This document shows, piece after piece, positions 31,072 through 42,800 of a stretch of DNA of 64,000 bases. Every line of letters begins with the position of its first letter. Position 1 is the first letter of the stretch. Position numbers and translations under genes: made by a program. This stretch comes from Pilasporangium apinafurcum (taxonomy: Eukaryota; Oomycota; Peronosporomycetes; Pythiales; Pythiaceae). The notes below the pieces were generated by a model. It saw nothing but the letters and a program-made list of their open reading frames with translations. It searched no databases and was not told where the DNA came from. The stretch lies in contig BCKE01000003.1 of assembly GCA_001600495.1 (NCBI GenBank), positions 186,001-250,000 on the forward strand, given 5' to 3'.

Positions 31072-31450
31072 ATGAAAGCTAATTTGACAAAAATAAGGGA
31101 TGAATACGTGTCAAAGATGACAAGTGAGATCCGATCACACTGTTGGGGTGTCGTCTACCTCGACGAGAGCTGCATTCACCAGAACTACCATCGTCATGAT
31201 GACAGTCTCTTTGATTCAAAGCATGAGCAAGATCTAAAGGTTGTGGTAACACACAAAGGGCGCCGTTTGCGCTTTATCGCTGCGATTGTTGGCGCGGACA
31301 TGACCGTTCCTGAATCTGAGTGAGCTGTATGGCAGCACGCACATTTGATGAAAGATACTAGCAATGTGTTTGCGGACGTAAAAGTACAAACAAAAGATTA
31401 TCATATGTGATAAAGCAACTCATAAATGGGTTCTGCAGTTGGATCGGCTC
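31072..31450 (+). mobile_element. Tc1/mariner transposase fragment
   Basis: Open for 83 codons. VVYLDESCIHQNYHRHDDS holds the first catalytic aspartate of an IS630/Tc1-mariner transposase, followed by THKGRRLRFIAAIVGAD. Similarity then fades with stop codons. It lacks the second D and the E and is a fragment lying between the two Merlin copies. It is a different subfamily from the element at 21470-23189. Confidence 0.75.
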
Positions 31451-31732
31451 GGGTTTGATATTGGACCCATCATTATATACAACTGAACCGGTTATCATAT
31501 TGGTTCGGTTAAGATCTTTTGGGGTTGAAAGGTCGTCAACATGAAGCGTCGAGTCACTAACATGAAGGGTTTATATTTCATTCATTTTTATATATAGGAA
31601 ATTGCATAGAGTTTTATTAACTCATTTAATATCAGTGCGAAATTTGCCTGCTAGTGCACAGACAGCTAAATCTTCGGCTGAATCCTCGTATAAGGTTCCC
31701 CTTTTTATTAGTATTTTGATTGGGCAAAATTC

Positions 31733-32237
31733 NNNNNNNNNNNNNNNNNNNNNNNNNNNNNNNNNNNNNNNNNNNNNNNNNNNNNNNNNNNNNNNNNNNN
31801 NNNNNNNNNNNNNNNNNNNNNNNNNNNNNNNNNNNNNNNNNNNNNNNNNNNNNNNNNNNNNNNNNNNNNNNNNNNNNNNNNNNNNNNNNNNNNNNNNNNN
31901 NNNNNNNNNNNNNNNNNNNNNNNNNNNNNNNNNNNNNNNNNNNNNNNNNNNNNNNNNNNNNNNNNNNNNNNNNNNNNNNNNNNNNNNNNNNNNNNNNNNN
32001 NNNNNNNNNNNNNNNNNNNNNNNNNNNNNNNNNNNNNNNNNNNNNNNNNNNNNNNNNNNNNNNNNNNNNNNNNNNNNNNNNNNNNNNNNNNNNNNNNNNN
32101 NNNNNNNNNNNNNNNNNNNNNNNNNNNNNNNNNNNNNNNNNNNNNNNNNNNNNNNNNNNNNNNNNNNNNNNNNNNNNNNNNNNNNNNNNNNNNNNNNNNN
32201 NNNNNNNNNNNNNNNNNNNNNNNNNNNNNNNNNNNNN
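31733..32237. other. Assembly gap (505 N)
   Basis: Run of N between the two inverted Merlin arms. Its size equals roughly the missing 5' part of copy B, so it is probably unresolved inverted-repeat sequence. Confidence 0.95.
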
Positions 32238-32786
32238 AACTTTATTGCTGCTTTTCAAGACCTTGTTGGATGTGCAATTGATTCAGACGATACGGTTGTT
32301 GGAGGTGAAAATGTGGTTGTGGAAATCGATGAATCCAAATTTGGAAAACGTAAGTACAATAAAGGCCATCGTGTTGAAGGAGTTTGGGTGTTGGGTGGTG
32401 TAGAACGCACCAGCAGTCGACTTATGTTTGCTGAAGTAGTTCAGAAGCGAGATGCTGAAACACTTATGGAAGTTATCTCTCNTCATGTTGCAAGTGGGTC
32501 AATTGTGCATACAGATTTGTGGAAGGCATATTCGCAGCTGGAAGATCGATTTAATGTGCAGCATCGCACTGTTAACCATTCGAAGCACTTTGTTAATCCA
32601 GTGGATGGAACGCATACAAACACCATTGAAGGCACTTGGAACGGTATAAAGCTAAAGATTGCACCAAGGAATCGAACGAGAAAAGATATGGAAGATGGAT
32701 TGCTTGAGTTTATATGGCGTAGAATTCATGAAAATGATCTTTGGGGAGGATTCATGGATGCTTTAAAACAGATTAAAGTAGATTAA
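32238..32786 (+). CDS. Merlin transposase, C-terminal 182 aa (copy B)
   Basis: Begins at the gap edge with NFIAAFQDLVG and keeps the whole DDE region (VVEIDESKFGKRKYNKG, VHTDLWKAYSQL, HTNTIEGTWNGIK) to the same C-terminus, ALKQIKVD, as copy A. At the sites where copy A has ambiguous bases, this copy resolves most of them, for example E in VVEIDESK and G in TIEGTW. Confidence 0.82.
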   Translation, partial: NFIAAFQDLVGCAIDSDDTVVGGENVVVEIDESKFGKRKYNKGHRVEGVWVLGGVERTSSRLMFAEVVQKRDAETLMEVISXHVASGSIVHTDLWKAYSQLEDRFNVQHRTVNHSKHFVNPVDGTHTNTIEGTWNGIKLKIAPRNRTRKDMEDGLLEFIWRRIHENDLWGGFMDALKQIKVD

Positions 32787-32876
32787 AGACATTGATAATT
32801 AATATAAGACTGCTTTTTGATTCGTTGAAAACTATCCAATCAGGATGAGGGGAACCTTAATCGTTACCTGATCCCT

Positions 32877-33211
32877 TTTTCCCAGGTTTCTCCTTGAACA
32901 CCGCGTTTGATTCAATCAGCGCAACTAATTTTCGAAACGATAGCCGTCCCATTCTGAACGATCTTATAAACTCTTTCACTGTATTCTGACATAAACCACG
33001 CGAAGCTTGGTATTCTTTGGCGGTGCACACGAACGCTGATGTACCGTGAACGTAGAATTTCATCTAATCGCTCGGCCAACGCGTGGTCAGGATCATCCTC
33101 ATCTTCTTCGTGGAGACCGTGTAATAACCGCGGATATCTACCCTTAAGACAACGATCGAGGAGCTCTGTGTATTTATCGATGAGCTGCGATCGCTTTGTT
33201 TTCCTGGGCAT
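32877..33211 (-). mobile_element. PIF/Harbinger-like transposase N-terminal fragment
   Basis: Starts MPRKTKRSQLIDKYTELL, then ALAERLDEILRSRYI. In another frame comes EFIRSFRMGRLSFRKLVALI, the F-x-FRM-x-R-x-SF-x-KL pattern found before the catalytic core in Harbinger-like transposases. One frame change lies near 33060. The fragment stops where Merlin copy B begins. Confidence 0.55.
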
Positions 33212-33355
33212 GGCGATCTTGCTGCTGCTAGATGAAGTGGGGGCTCCCAATTTTGCTTTGTGTTCATTGGCTAAAATTTCTTTCTCCTTTTACTTGCTGC
33301 TGCCAAAACTGAGAACCCTTAATAGGCATTTCCCCCCCTACATGCTGTCCGATAC

Positions 33356-33492
33356 TGTAAATTCATTTTGCATTTTCCAGCAAATGCACAAGCGCCTTAC
33401 CCAAGTAGAGAGCTCCAATCTCTTCGAGTCTGGGTTTTCTTGTCTTCCACTATCGTTATATCGCTATCGAGTGTGTAACTGACCCAGTAACA
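33356..33492 (+). repeat. Diverged LTR fragment (fossil)
   Basis: Clearly related to the 3' third of the LTRs at 19137 and 27396 (shared TAGAGAGCTCCA and TCTGGGTTTTCTT, ending GTAACA) but with many differences. An older solo fragment of the same LTR family. Confidence 0.75.
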
Positions 33493-33677
33493 TATTATCA
33501 AATAACATCATAATTAACTAAATATAGTACATGTATAACAAAAAACAATACATTAATCAATATTATAACTAATTTCAGTAATAATGTTAAAACTGCGTTT
33601 TTTTCTTTTATCCCCGTTTCTTTTGGTGTAGACTGTGATAAACAAAATAAATAATAAAATCATCATACATTCATCCA

Positions 33678-34028
33678 AAAATGCATTTTAGATCTACCAA
33701 ACGTTCCATGACCACTAAAATGCTCTTCGAATTGACCAACTAAATTGCATTTTCTAAAATAATCTCTGGGTCCACTAAATATGCTGGATTCGTTAAAGCG
33801 GCCTCTGATTTCATCAAACATGTTATATTACTTAAAAAGCGATCTGAATATATTAAATACACTATACTACTTAAAATACACTTTAGATGCATCAAAAGCG
33901 GTGTGTTCCACAGAATACACCATAGATTTATTTAATGCGCCATATTCCATAGAATATGCTTTAAGTCTATTAAACAATTTACACATCATAGAAAATGCGC
34001 TACAATCATTATATCCAGCTCATGTTCT
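33678..34028 (+). repeat. Degenerate 39-bp tandem repeat, nine units
   Basis: Nine consecutive units of exactly 39 bp starting AAAA/AGAA (33678, 33717, 33756, 33795, 33834, 33873, 33912, 33951, 33990). Units are strongly diverged but keep length and phase. Since 39 is 13 codons, one frame reads as a 13-residue repeat of LKxxLxxxNxLYY type (LKRPLISSNMLYY, LKSDLNILNTLYY, LKYTLDASKAVCS); that frame is open from 33781 to 34122 and has stops in the first three units. I do not know its origin. Confidence 0.75.
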
Positions 34029-35429
34029 TTTTAATCCTGTTTTTGAAACTTATATGCTTTATCTTGACTATCTTTCAGTTTATGAGCTATGCATCGCACT
34101 ATTCGTAACAACGAGTACTTGAATTCAACAGAATCTTTATACGACTAAAATACCATGTTTTCGATATTTTTGAAGCTTGAATTTAATTATATCGCGTAAG
34201 AACCATATTAAACAACGTTGTAATGCAATATGTGCTACAGAGTGTTGATTATCGTTATTCTGCCATACAACAAGCATTATTTTCAAATTTGTTGTATGCC
34301 CAAATATTAGTCACATTGTTTATAATCGTCTAAGCATTATTTCTTATGCCTTTATGTTTTTTGTTGTTGATCAATGCCTCTCTCATTAATAAGATGCATC
34401 GTTCTGTATAGAATGATCTTCATCGACAACTTGCCATCGACATATTTCAAACCTTATAAAGGCTTATTCAACAAAAATAGACTCGACATATACTTTGGAG
34501 GCTACAAAAACTTAATTAACACTCAAAACCTAGAGACACAAACGATTCTGTAGTTAAACTTATCGATATTGATCAATAAAGTAACAAAAGCATAGTACTA
34601 GTGACATTATGCATGACAGTAGTTGCATTTTAATATGGACGATATGCATCATGTAGATGTCTGAAGTATTCGCAAGAAAATGGTTCGCACAAAATGCTCA
34701 CAACATATTCATTAAATGTGTTACAGGCATTATGATGTATTATTGTGTTCTCCGTAAGTTTTATTAAAAGATGTAGCGCATAGATGTGAAGGTGTCGACG
34801 ATTTCTAGTTCTAAGTTGTATACTATGATTGATAATTGCATAACATGTCAAAGACTTTTGGCACATTTTAGGTTTCTTTAAGAAACTGGATACCTCTGAA
34901 AAGACTACTACATGTGTAGAACTTGTTGTCTTGAGCAGCCAATAAAAATCTGGTGACTTTTATCTTTATAATAGACCTCAAGCTAAATTACTCTACATCA
35001 ACACATACTCTCTGTATATACGTATTTTTATTTAATGTACAGAGAAACAATCTGTACAAACAGTTTTAGGCATCGCATTTTAATCTTAACTCTTGTATTC
35101 AATGATACTATATTAGCTCCAAGGTATTTATGGCAAAAAAAAAATAAAGAAAATGGTGAGTTTTCCTTTTCGTACTTAAAAGGACAAGTAATGTATTTCG
35201 TACTTATTTTGACTGATACGGTTCTACTGATTTCTAGCATTAGAAGTGCAGTGAATGCGAATGCGTCTCATCGAATTGAATAAACATGCCTGGAGACGCC
35301 TCTCTGGTCTCTATATAGGGACAGGATGTGGTTCAATGTCCTCACAATGATACAGTTGGTATCTAAGCGATCTACATCATTTCAGTCATTCATGGTATGT
35401 AGTCGCTAAGGAACATAGAAGGATCTCGA
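34029..35429. other. AT-rich gene-free stretch
   Basis: About 1.4 kb of AT-rich sequence in which I see no gene, RNA or element end. Confidence 0.45.
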
Positions 35430-36240
35430 GAAGCACTTCATTGTGACTGGTGCGAATGTCGGTACTTGATACACTATCGCTGGGGAGGGAGTGAAACGTA
35501 ATGGGACGATCCACATGGTCTATCACCATGCTATTCACGCAATAGAAGTGTGTAAGAAGATCATAGATGTCGCACGAGAAAGTAGTGCCGTGGAACCGAA
35601 CATGAAGGTACATTTGACTGACATCGTCTTTTGAAAGCGTTCGCAGAAGTTCAAGACTGAACACACGGTATTGCATACTTTGGTCAACAACTCCGGAGCT
35701 CTGTTCAATGAGAAGATCCCCGCGGGAAAAAGCATGGAGTAGACGATGGCGATTACACTTGGTGAGTCATATTTGCTCACAGGACTGCTGTTTCCGTTGC
35801 TCAAGAACGCTTCTTATGGGAGTGTTGTGAATACCTTATCTAGCAGACGATATTTGGTCGGCTTAGACAGTACAAGTTCCTTCGGCGAGAAACATACGGC
35901 CATGCGAAGCGAGCCCAAGTGGAACTGGCCAGACAGTGGACGAAAGAAGACCCACAGACGATGTCATCTTTTGCATGATGCACTCAGGACGGGCGATCAC
36001 ACCCGGAGCTGTCGTGTCTATCAAGGAGTTCGTGAAGTGAAATAGAGGAATGATGTGCAACATCCACCAGTGTGCAGGCATGACGGTTGGCTAGCCATAG
36101 CAAACGAACTGGCAGAGAAAAAATGCCCTGTTTTGGTTGGATTACATAGATATACAAAGTGATTTTAGTGTTCGTTGCCACACGTTTGACCGACCAGGGC
36201 AGCAAGAAATTGCGGGGACGATGCGGAGATGCGAGGGACT
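35430..36240 (+). pseudogene. Decayed short-chain dehydrogenase (DHRS12-like)
   Basis: A host NAD(P)-dependent oxidoreductase gene in ruins. One frame, interrupted by several stops, reads HFIVTGANVGT (cofactor loop TGxxxGxG region), NGTIHMVY, EVCKKIIDVARESSA, LHTLVNNSGALFNEKI (the NNAG motif), GESYLLTGLLFPLLKNASYG, then RRYLVGLD. Later frames read HSGRAITPGAVVS (like HPGWADTPGV) and LFWLDYIDIQSDF (like the FWLDR tail of DHRS12). Stops at the codons after NVGT, DIVF and KSME, and at least two frame changes, mean no protein can be made. No intact parent is seen in the window. Confidence 0.75.
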
Positions 36241-36863
36241 GGATACCAACATTGATTTGGCAGTAACGTGTGCGGGAGTGTTATATTTATGCTGAGAATG
36301 GCAAAGACATGTCAATATGTAGCCATAAGACAATATTTTGCTGCTGTATCACTATGTGTGTATCTAACCTATGTATATGGAGCATGGTCAAAGTCTACAA
36401 TAATACATACTTCGCTATTGAAGAATGTGTAGCATCTTAACAATTTCTGGCCATATTACAGAAGCGAAACGAGTGGGACATCCTCCAACCTATGAAACGC
36501 GATATGCGGGTTCTTAGTGTCATGGCTTATGGTTAAGGTCAACCCGACAAGACCATTGGCTTTAATGAGGTGTTTCATCGGAATCAGCCTGCAATATCGT
36601 TTCCTAGGTGATATTAAAACAGAACCAAGGTATCTGTCCCCATGGAGGGGTCTTAGTTGTGATACCAGAGTGTACGAGACTTACATCTTTTTTTACTAAA
36701 ACGCTCCCAACTAATGACGATACCGCAGTTCTATGAGCACCACAAAATATGACAGTACCGTTCTGCATCAGCAGTATCGTGCTATTGCTTTGTTCACTAG
36801 AACGTTCTACTATGAGATGCCTTCTCATCACTTTTCCTTTAAACGATGAGTTGTAATCTACAC
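36241..36863. other. Spacer before CEP164
   Basis: About 620 bp with no gene recognised; it includes the presumed 3' UTR of the CEP164 gene. Confidence 0.4.
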
Positions 36864-39800
36864 TCAGTTGCCGTGTTTGTCCTCTAACAACTCAGCGTCT
36901 GTCATCGTCTGGTCCGCCTCACCATACTTTGCCCCGTACTCTTTTAGTTCGTCGCAGAGACCTGCGAGCCAAGTGGCGTGTTTTGTCGCTGCCTGCTGGA
37001 CCTTTTGTCGATCCTTTGCCCATCGAGTAATCTGTCGTTGGAAAACTTCCGCTCGATCAGTCAATATCCCTGTGCTGGAGTAACACTTAGTCAGTGGTGA
37101 TGTATGGGGTGAAAATCTACACACACGTCAGCATTGGATTAGCGAAAAGATTCAAATGTACCACCACTCGTTCACCCAGACACTGTACCTAGTGTGATTT
37201 CTATGGTGACCACGGAGCCAACGTGAAGTTGCTGGCTGCGTAGACATATCAGGTATAGTCGAAAATACTGAAGGGTACACATCCATTGCGCCGGTCAATC
37301 GAGGACCATGAGCACGAAGAGACGTCGCGGCAGCATAACGATATGGTTGAAAGTGTGAATGGTTAACGTGTAGTGGTAGACTGAAGACTGGCGATGGCCA
37401 TGGATTTGGTGCTCCGACAGCGAGGTTGTTGTCTCTGTACTCATCATAACGCGGATCCATGCTACCTGCACCTGGAAGGAAATGATTCTTTTTCGTATCT
37501 AGATCTTCTGATAGATCACCAGCATCAGATTGAAGCTCCTCATCCAACTTCTCTAGCGTTCGCAATAGTCGACCGATTTCAGACTGATTTGAGTCGCCTG
37601 ACAGAATTTCATCTGCAGTATCTCCGTCGTCGTCGGACAGATAGTCATTGTTATTGTCCTGATCTTCAAATAGCTGAGCAGACAGCTGACGAGAGTATAA
37701 ACCAGCGTCATTAATCGATTTAAGCCTATCAACTGTAAACATGTAATGGGATAAGAGTACTTCGTCTATGCATCATAAACGCATTTACGAACCCACAGAC
37801 CTGTGCGCTCCATCTTGGCAAGCTTTCGTTGGCGATTTTGAATCCACGCTTCTCTTTTGCGCATTTGTTTTACGGTTTGATTCCAATTTGACGTATTCTA
37901 CAGGTAAATCAGCAAAAGAAAATATGAAAACAAATCAACCACTTCCATGTAAACCACCCAATCGACATATTCTACCTCATCAATGATGCGCTTCATATCT
38001 TGTAATATTACGTTTCGGTCTGGATTCCGTATACTCTGCAAGTCTCTCTTCCATTCACTCTTCATGTTTTGCAACTTCTTTCCCTGCTTCTTCAGCTCTT
38101 GGCGTTGCGATGCGACAAACGCTTGAGCTTTGTCTAAAAGTTCTTGTTCATCTTCGAGACGTCGGCTCCACTTGCTGTATGTGCTACCACGTGATTGTTG
38201 TCGACGCTTCTGTCGCTTTAAACCTGGGGCTGATTGATTTACTTTTTGACGATGTGGCTCCTTGGCTGGTCGTTTCTTTTGTGGAGACGTTGTCCCATAG
38301 CCGCTGACTAAAGTGGGCTCCTCTATTTCATCCTCCTCGCCATCACTATCCGGTGCATCGGTACGTCTTGGAGGGTTGAAGAGCTCTCCTGGTGAACCAG
38401 GAACGTGGAAGCGTTGAGATAAGTCTTGTACTGCTCGCATTGGTGGAAGATCCAAGTTCGATTCTGTTTGAGCCTTCACAAGCTCATCTTCACGTGTTAA
38501 TTGGCGAGATCCCCGCAATTGGGCACTTAAAGTTTCTTCTTCCTTGCGGATAGCAGCTGTCATAAGCTCAAACTGACGCTCTTTCTGCGTGGTTAGATCA
38601 TGCTTCAGGTCCTGCAACTCTTGGCGAATATGCCGCTTCAACTCATTTCGTTTGAGTTCTCGCTCTTGACGCATCTGCACCACCATCTGTAATGAAAGGG
38701 CTTCTTCTTGCTCAATGCGCCTTTGCTTTCTTCGTTCTAGTTCTGCGAGCTGATCGTCCAACTCTCTCTCGTGTTGTGCGCGGAGTCGCGCCTTGAAGCG
38801 AATGAGTGTCTGCTCTTCTCGCTCCTGGAAGTCTCTCAGTTGAGCGAGATAGTCATTCTTTAGCGCTCGTTTCTTGTGCTCGTACTCTAATCGCTCCACA
38901 AGCGATAACGACTCGAGAGCAGAGAGATGCATTTTTTGAGTAGTTGAACGCAGAGATGATATCTCAACTTGCAGAGACTCGATGTCAATCGATTGATCAC
39001 GACAGCGCGCCTCCAAGAGCGCGCAGCGTCGATTCGATGCCTCCAATTGAGAAGCTACATCAGCTAAATGAGCCTCCAGTTCATGCTTGTTCACATCCGC
39101 AAGCTGTAATTTGACAAGCATCGCGTCTGCAGTAGGCAAAACACTGGAAATATGGTCTCCGCGACCAGCTGAAGAAGCTGTTCCGGCAAGAGTTGCGCTC
39201 AGTAACGTAGCCTGGAGCTCCTCCTTTTCGGTCAATAATGTCTTGATTCTTGCTCGCAGTGATTCAGATTCGGTCTTGACAATATTTAACTCGTCTTTTA
39301 TCGCACCCAGTTCTTTCTCTATAACTTTTAGTTGGTGCTCAGCACGTTCTTTGGTATGAAGTAGGTTCTCACGCTCCAACTCTGCTTGTTGCTGTTTCAT
39401 TTTTGTTGTAAAGTCATCACGTGATGAATTTGCTTCGTGCTCCTTCCATTTTGACTCGCTTATCTCGAGTTTCCTCTTGAGCGATGCTACGGAAGTCTCT
39501 AACTCGTCTCGAGCCAGAGTTGTAATATCGATTTGCTTACTAAGAACATCTTTTTCTTCTAAGTCGCGCTTCCATTTAAGGTGCACTTCCGCCATTTGTG
39601 ACTCCAGTTTTTTTATGATGTCGTTCGTTCTTACTAGCTCTTCTTCAGAAAGTTTGGATTTCGAGTCTTGCTCGCTGTTTTCACTCCTAAGTAGTCGAAT
39701 TTTACCCTCTAACGCAGAAATCTCCTGCATCTGTTGTTTTACCTTTCTCTCTAGGGTGTCTCTCCCATCTTGGAGAGTCTTTACCTCTTTATTGAGCAGA

Positions 39801-42800
39801 TTGACTTCATTTTCGGATCGCTTCAGTTTGTTCAGGAGCGATTGTGATTCAAACCCACTGGTTCTCTGAGATGTTTCCATGTTTTGTAACTGACCTTGAA
39901 GCGTCTTTAGTTCCTCTTCCAACAATTCTTTGCTCTTTTCCAGACTGCTCTTCAGCTTCAGTAACTCTTCCTTTCCATCCTGCTCTCGTTTCAGAGCGTC
40001 GTGCAGCGATTCTTTCTCGGATTCACAACTCAGCAAACTTGATGTTAAAGTCTCCACTTCTTTCGATTTCTGTGCCAGTTTGTCTTTCCACTTCGCTATC
40101 TCCGCCGACGCGTGCTGCAAATCAGTCTCCACGCGATTGTGCTCGGTACTAAGGTTGCGAAATTTGACTTCTAATTCCGATGTTTTGTACGTCATTGTGC
40201 GGTTTTTCTCCATCAATTGTGTCTTCTCCCGCGCAAGACTCTCCAACTTCGCCTCGTATTCGCTTAATTGGCTCTTAATAATGTTGGTTTCCGTCAAAGT
40301 AGCGACTCCTGCTTGCATCGATGTTGTTTGCTGCATCCGATCTTTCATATCACTAAGGCTTAGCTTCAATTCGTTAAGTTGATCTTGAAGTGCTTCCTTT
40401 TCAGCGTTTAGCTCGTTGCATTGCATTGCTTTCTCTTCAAGTTGGTCGAACTTCACTCGATTCTCTTTGGTAACTTTCTCTAACTCTCCTTGTTGTGACA
40501 AAATCTTCAGTTCCAACTGATGGCATTCCTCAATCAGTTGTTCAATTTTTGTAGTTGCAGTTTGCTCCTTGAGCTTGCTTTTGCTTAATTGCCCTTTGAC
40601 GTCCGCATTTTCTGCTCCAAATGCACGGAGCTTTTGTCGATGCTCGTCGAGTTCATCCTCTACAGTTTTTAATCGTTGAACCAGAGACAGTCGCTCAACA
40701 TCAGACTTTTTGTTGCGATTCAATTCGTTCTCACGCTCTTGTTCCAACTGGTGGTTATTACCAACTAGCGTCTCGATTTCTACGTCCGCTTGCTTCAGAC
40801 GTGCCTCTAAATGCTCCTTATCTGTAATCGCAATCTTTAAGTTGGTCTGTAATTGCTCAAGCTCCCACTTTAATGCAGCCAGCTCCGCAGCTGCAGAAGA
40901 AGAATTTGAATCAGCTTGTTGCCTGTAAGTGTTCGCGATCTTCTCCAAACGCCGAACCAGCGTCCCTTTTTCGGCTTCCAGCTGGGATTTCTCGCTCTCC
41001 AAGCGTGCAACCAATCTCTCAGCCTCCATTTTTTCATGATTAAAGCGAGAAATGTCGTTTCTCAATGTCTCATAGCTCGCTTCAAGTTCTTTTGTCGATT
41101 CACGTTCACTCTTTAGTTGTGCCACCAGATCGGCCACCTGCTGACTCTCCTCTTTGTTAATGTCAGCAAGTTTCCGGTTAAAACTATCTGTTGTGGAATC
41201 AAGTTGCTCGCGTAAATGTTTCTTTTCATTTGACTCCTTCAGTAGTTGTTCTTTAATTTGCTCGTTCGTTTTTGTCAACACTGCTATTTGGTCCTGAGCA
41301 TCCGCGACATCTTGTTTCAGGTTCGTGATCATCACCTGCGCGCTGGAATATTGACGTCTTAGTTCTTCCTGTTCAGCAACCGCTCCAGATGGGTCTACAG
41401 TCGCCGCAATGTTTTGTGTTTGTTGCACCATTTCCTGCTGAAGAGCAGCATAGTTCCTTTTTACATCTTCGAGCTCTTTGTTCAACTTGATTTGTTGTTC
41501 GGACATCATATCGACTTCAGCTCGCAGTTTCGCTTCTCTCACTTTTAGCTCATTTATCTCGCTCTCTTTCTCTTGCTTGATCTTGTTAACTGCGGTCTCT
41601 GTCCCGCTTTCCTGCGGCTTTATTTGTGCATCTGATTGTCGTCGCTTCAAGTCATTAATCACATCACTTAGACTCTGCATTTCCGCGTTTGATACTTTTA
41701 CTCGTTTGCGTTCTTCCTCGATCTCCACTTCCAACTGGGATATTTTGAGTTTATGGTCAGTGCATTTACTGCACTCCTGCGATAATGGCTTTATGTTATC
41801 CAACTTTTGTGTTTCAAGGGCCTTATTTTGTTGCTTTAAATCATCAATTGTACGCTGCGCCTGATTGAGGTCCTGCTCTGCATTGGCTAGATTGCGTTGG
41901 AGCTGTTCATTCTCCTTGCGTATTTTTACTAGCTCCTGTTCCATCAGCTTGTTTGTGTTGTGTAGTTGGTCAATATCCTTTTGGAGTTCCACCGCAGCGC
42001 TTGCTGCGTCTGTTTGTAAACGTAACGAAGCCTTCAACTTGTCCGCAACTTTTTGTTCTTCCTGCTTAAACTCTTCGTTCATATCGCGCAATTTTATCTC
42101 GTGCTTAGCTGTGATCTTGTCCACTTCTGTTCGAAATTCTTTCTCTAGATCTTGCTTTTGCTGACTCATCGCAAAATCCGACTCTTGTTCCATGCGTTTT
42201 AACTTCTCTTTACGTTCTCGGATGAGATTGTTCTCGTCGTGATCAAACTGGTTCTCCAACTCATTCATTTTCTTTTCGAGCTCCCGTTTTCTCTGCTTGA
42301 GCTTGGCTGTTTCGGTTTCCTCAAGGTCTTCCAACTCCTTTTGCAGCCTCTTCCGCAGCATTTCCGATTTTGTTTGGTGTGCACTCTCAAGTTCTCGAAG
42401 GTCATTTGCGTATTCTTCCAACATCTTTTGCTTTTTGTGCTCTGCCTCCATGCTTAAATCGTGTTGCTCGGCTTTGCTGTCTGCTTTCGTCCACGAAGGC
42501 GCTGGCAAAGCTTTTTTACTTAGTAAGCCACCGAGCGGAGGCTTTGAAAGTGATTCTGGAGAGTGCCTTTCCGTAGTATCCGAGAATGAATTATCGTTTC
42601 CACCATCTTCCACATCTTTTGTCTCACTCTTTAGGCGCTGCAATCGTGGCGTAGTCTGTAAGTGGGTACATTCAGAAGTCATATAGAATTGTCATGACAG
42701 TTACCTACCCCAAGACTTCCAGCAGATTTCAAGCCGCCAAGACTTCCACCACTAGAGCCAAGTGTCGATAGCTTACTAGAAAGACCAGGAAGTGGTTTCT

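Larger units (their letters stand above)
31676..32876 (+). mobile_element. Merlin DNA transposon, copy B (inverted, with gap)
   Basis: Mirror image of copy A. The left inner repeat AAGGTTCCCC is at 31692-31701 and the right at 32849-32858, with similarity to copy A continuing about 16 bases outside both. A 505-N gap (31733-32237) replaces the N-terminal half. Confidence 0.8.

Noticed and set aside
33678-34028. 39-bp repeats considered as a CRISPR array
   Set aside because: No constant repeat alternating with unique spacers, no neighbouring cas genes, a eukaryotic context, and the units are directly contiguous and diverged.
36604-36831. Possible ABC-transporter fragment (ILLMQNGTVIFCG on the minus strand)
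   Set aside because: One short phrase only; no Walker A, signature or further domain nearby.
39087-42686. Many plus-strand open frames opposite CEP164
   Set aside because: Antisense of Glu/Lys/Leu coiled-coil codons yields Ser/Phe/Leu-rich shadows; no starts or motifs.
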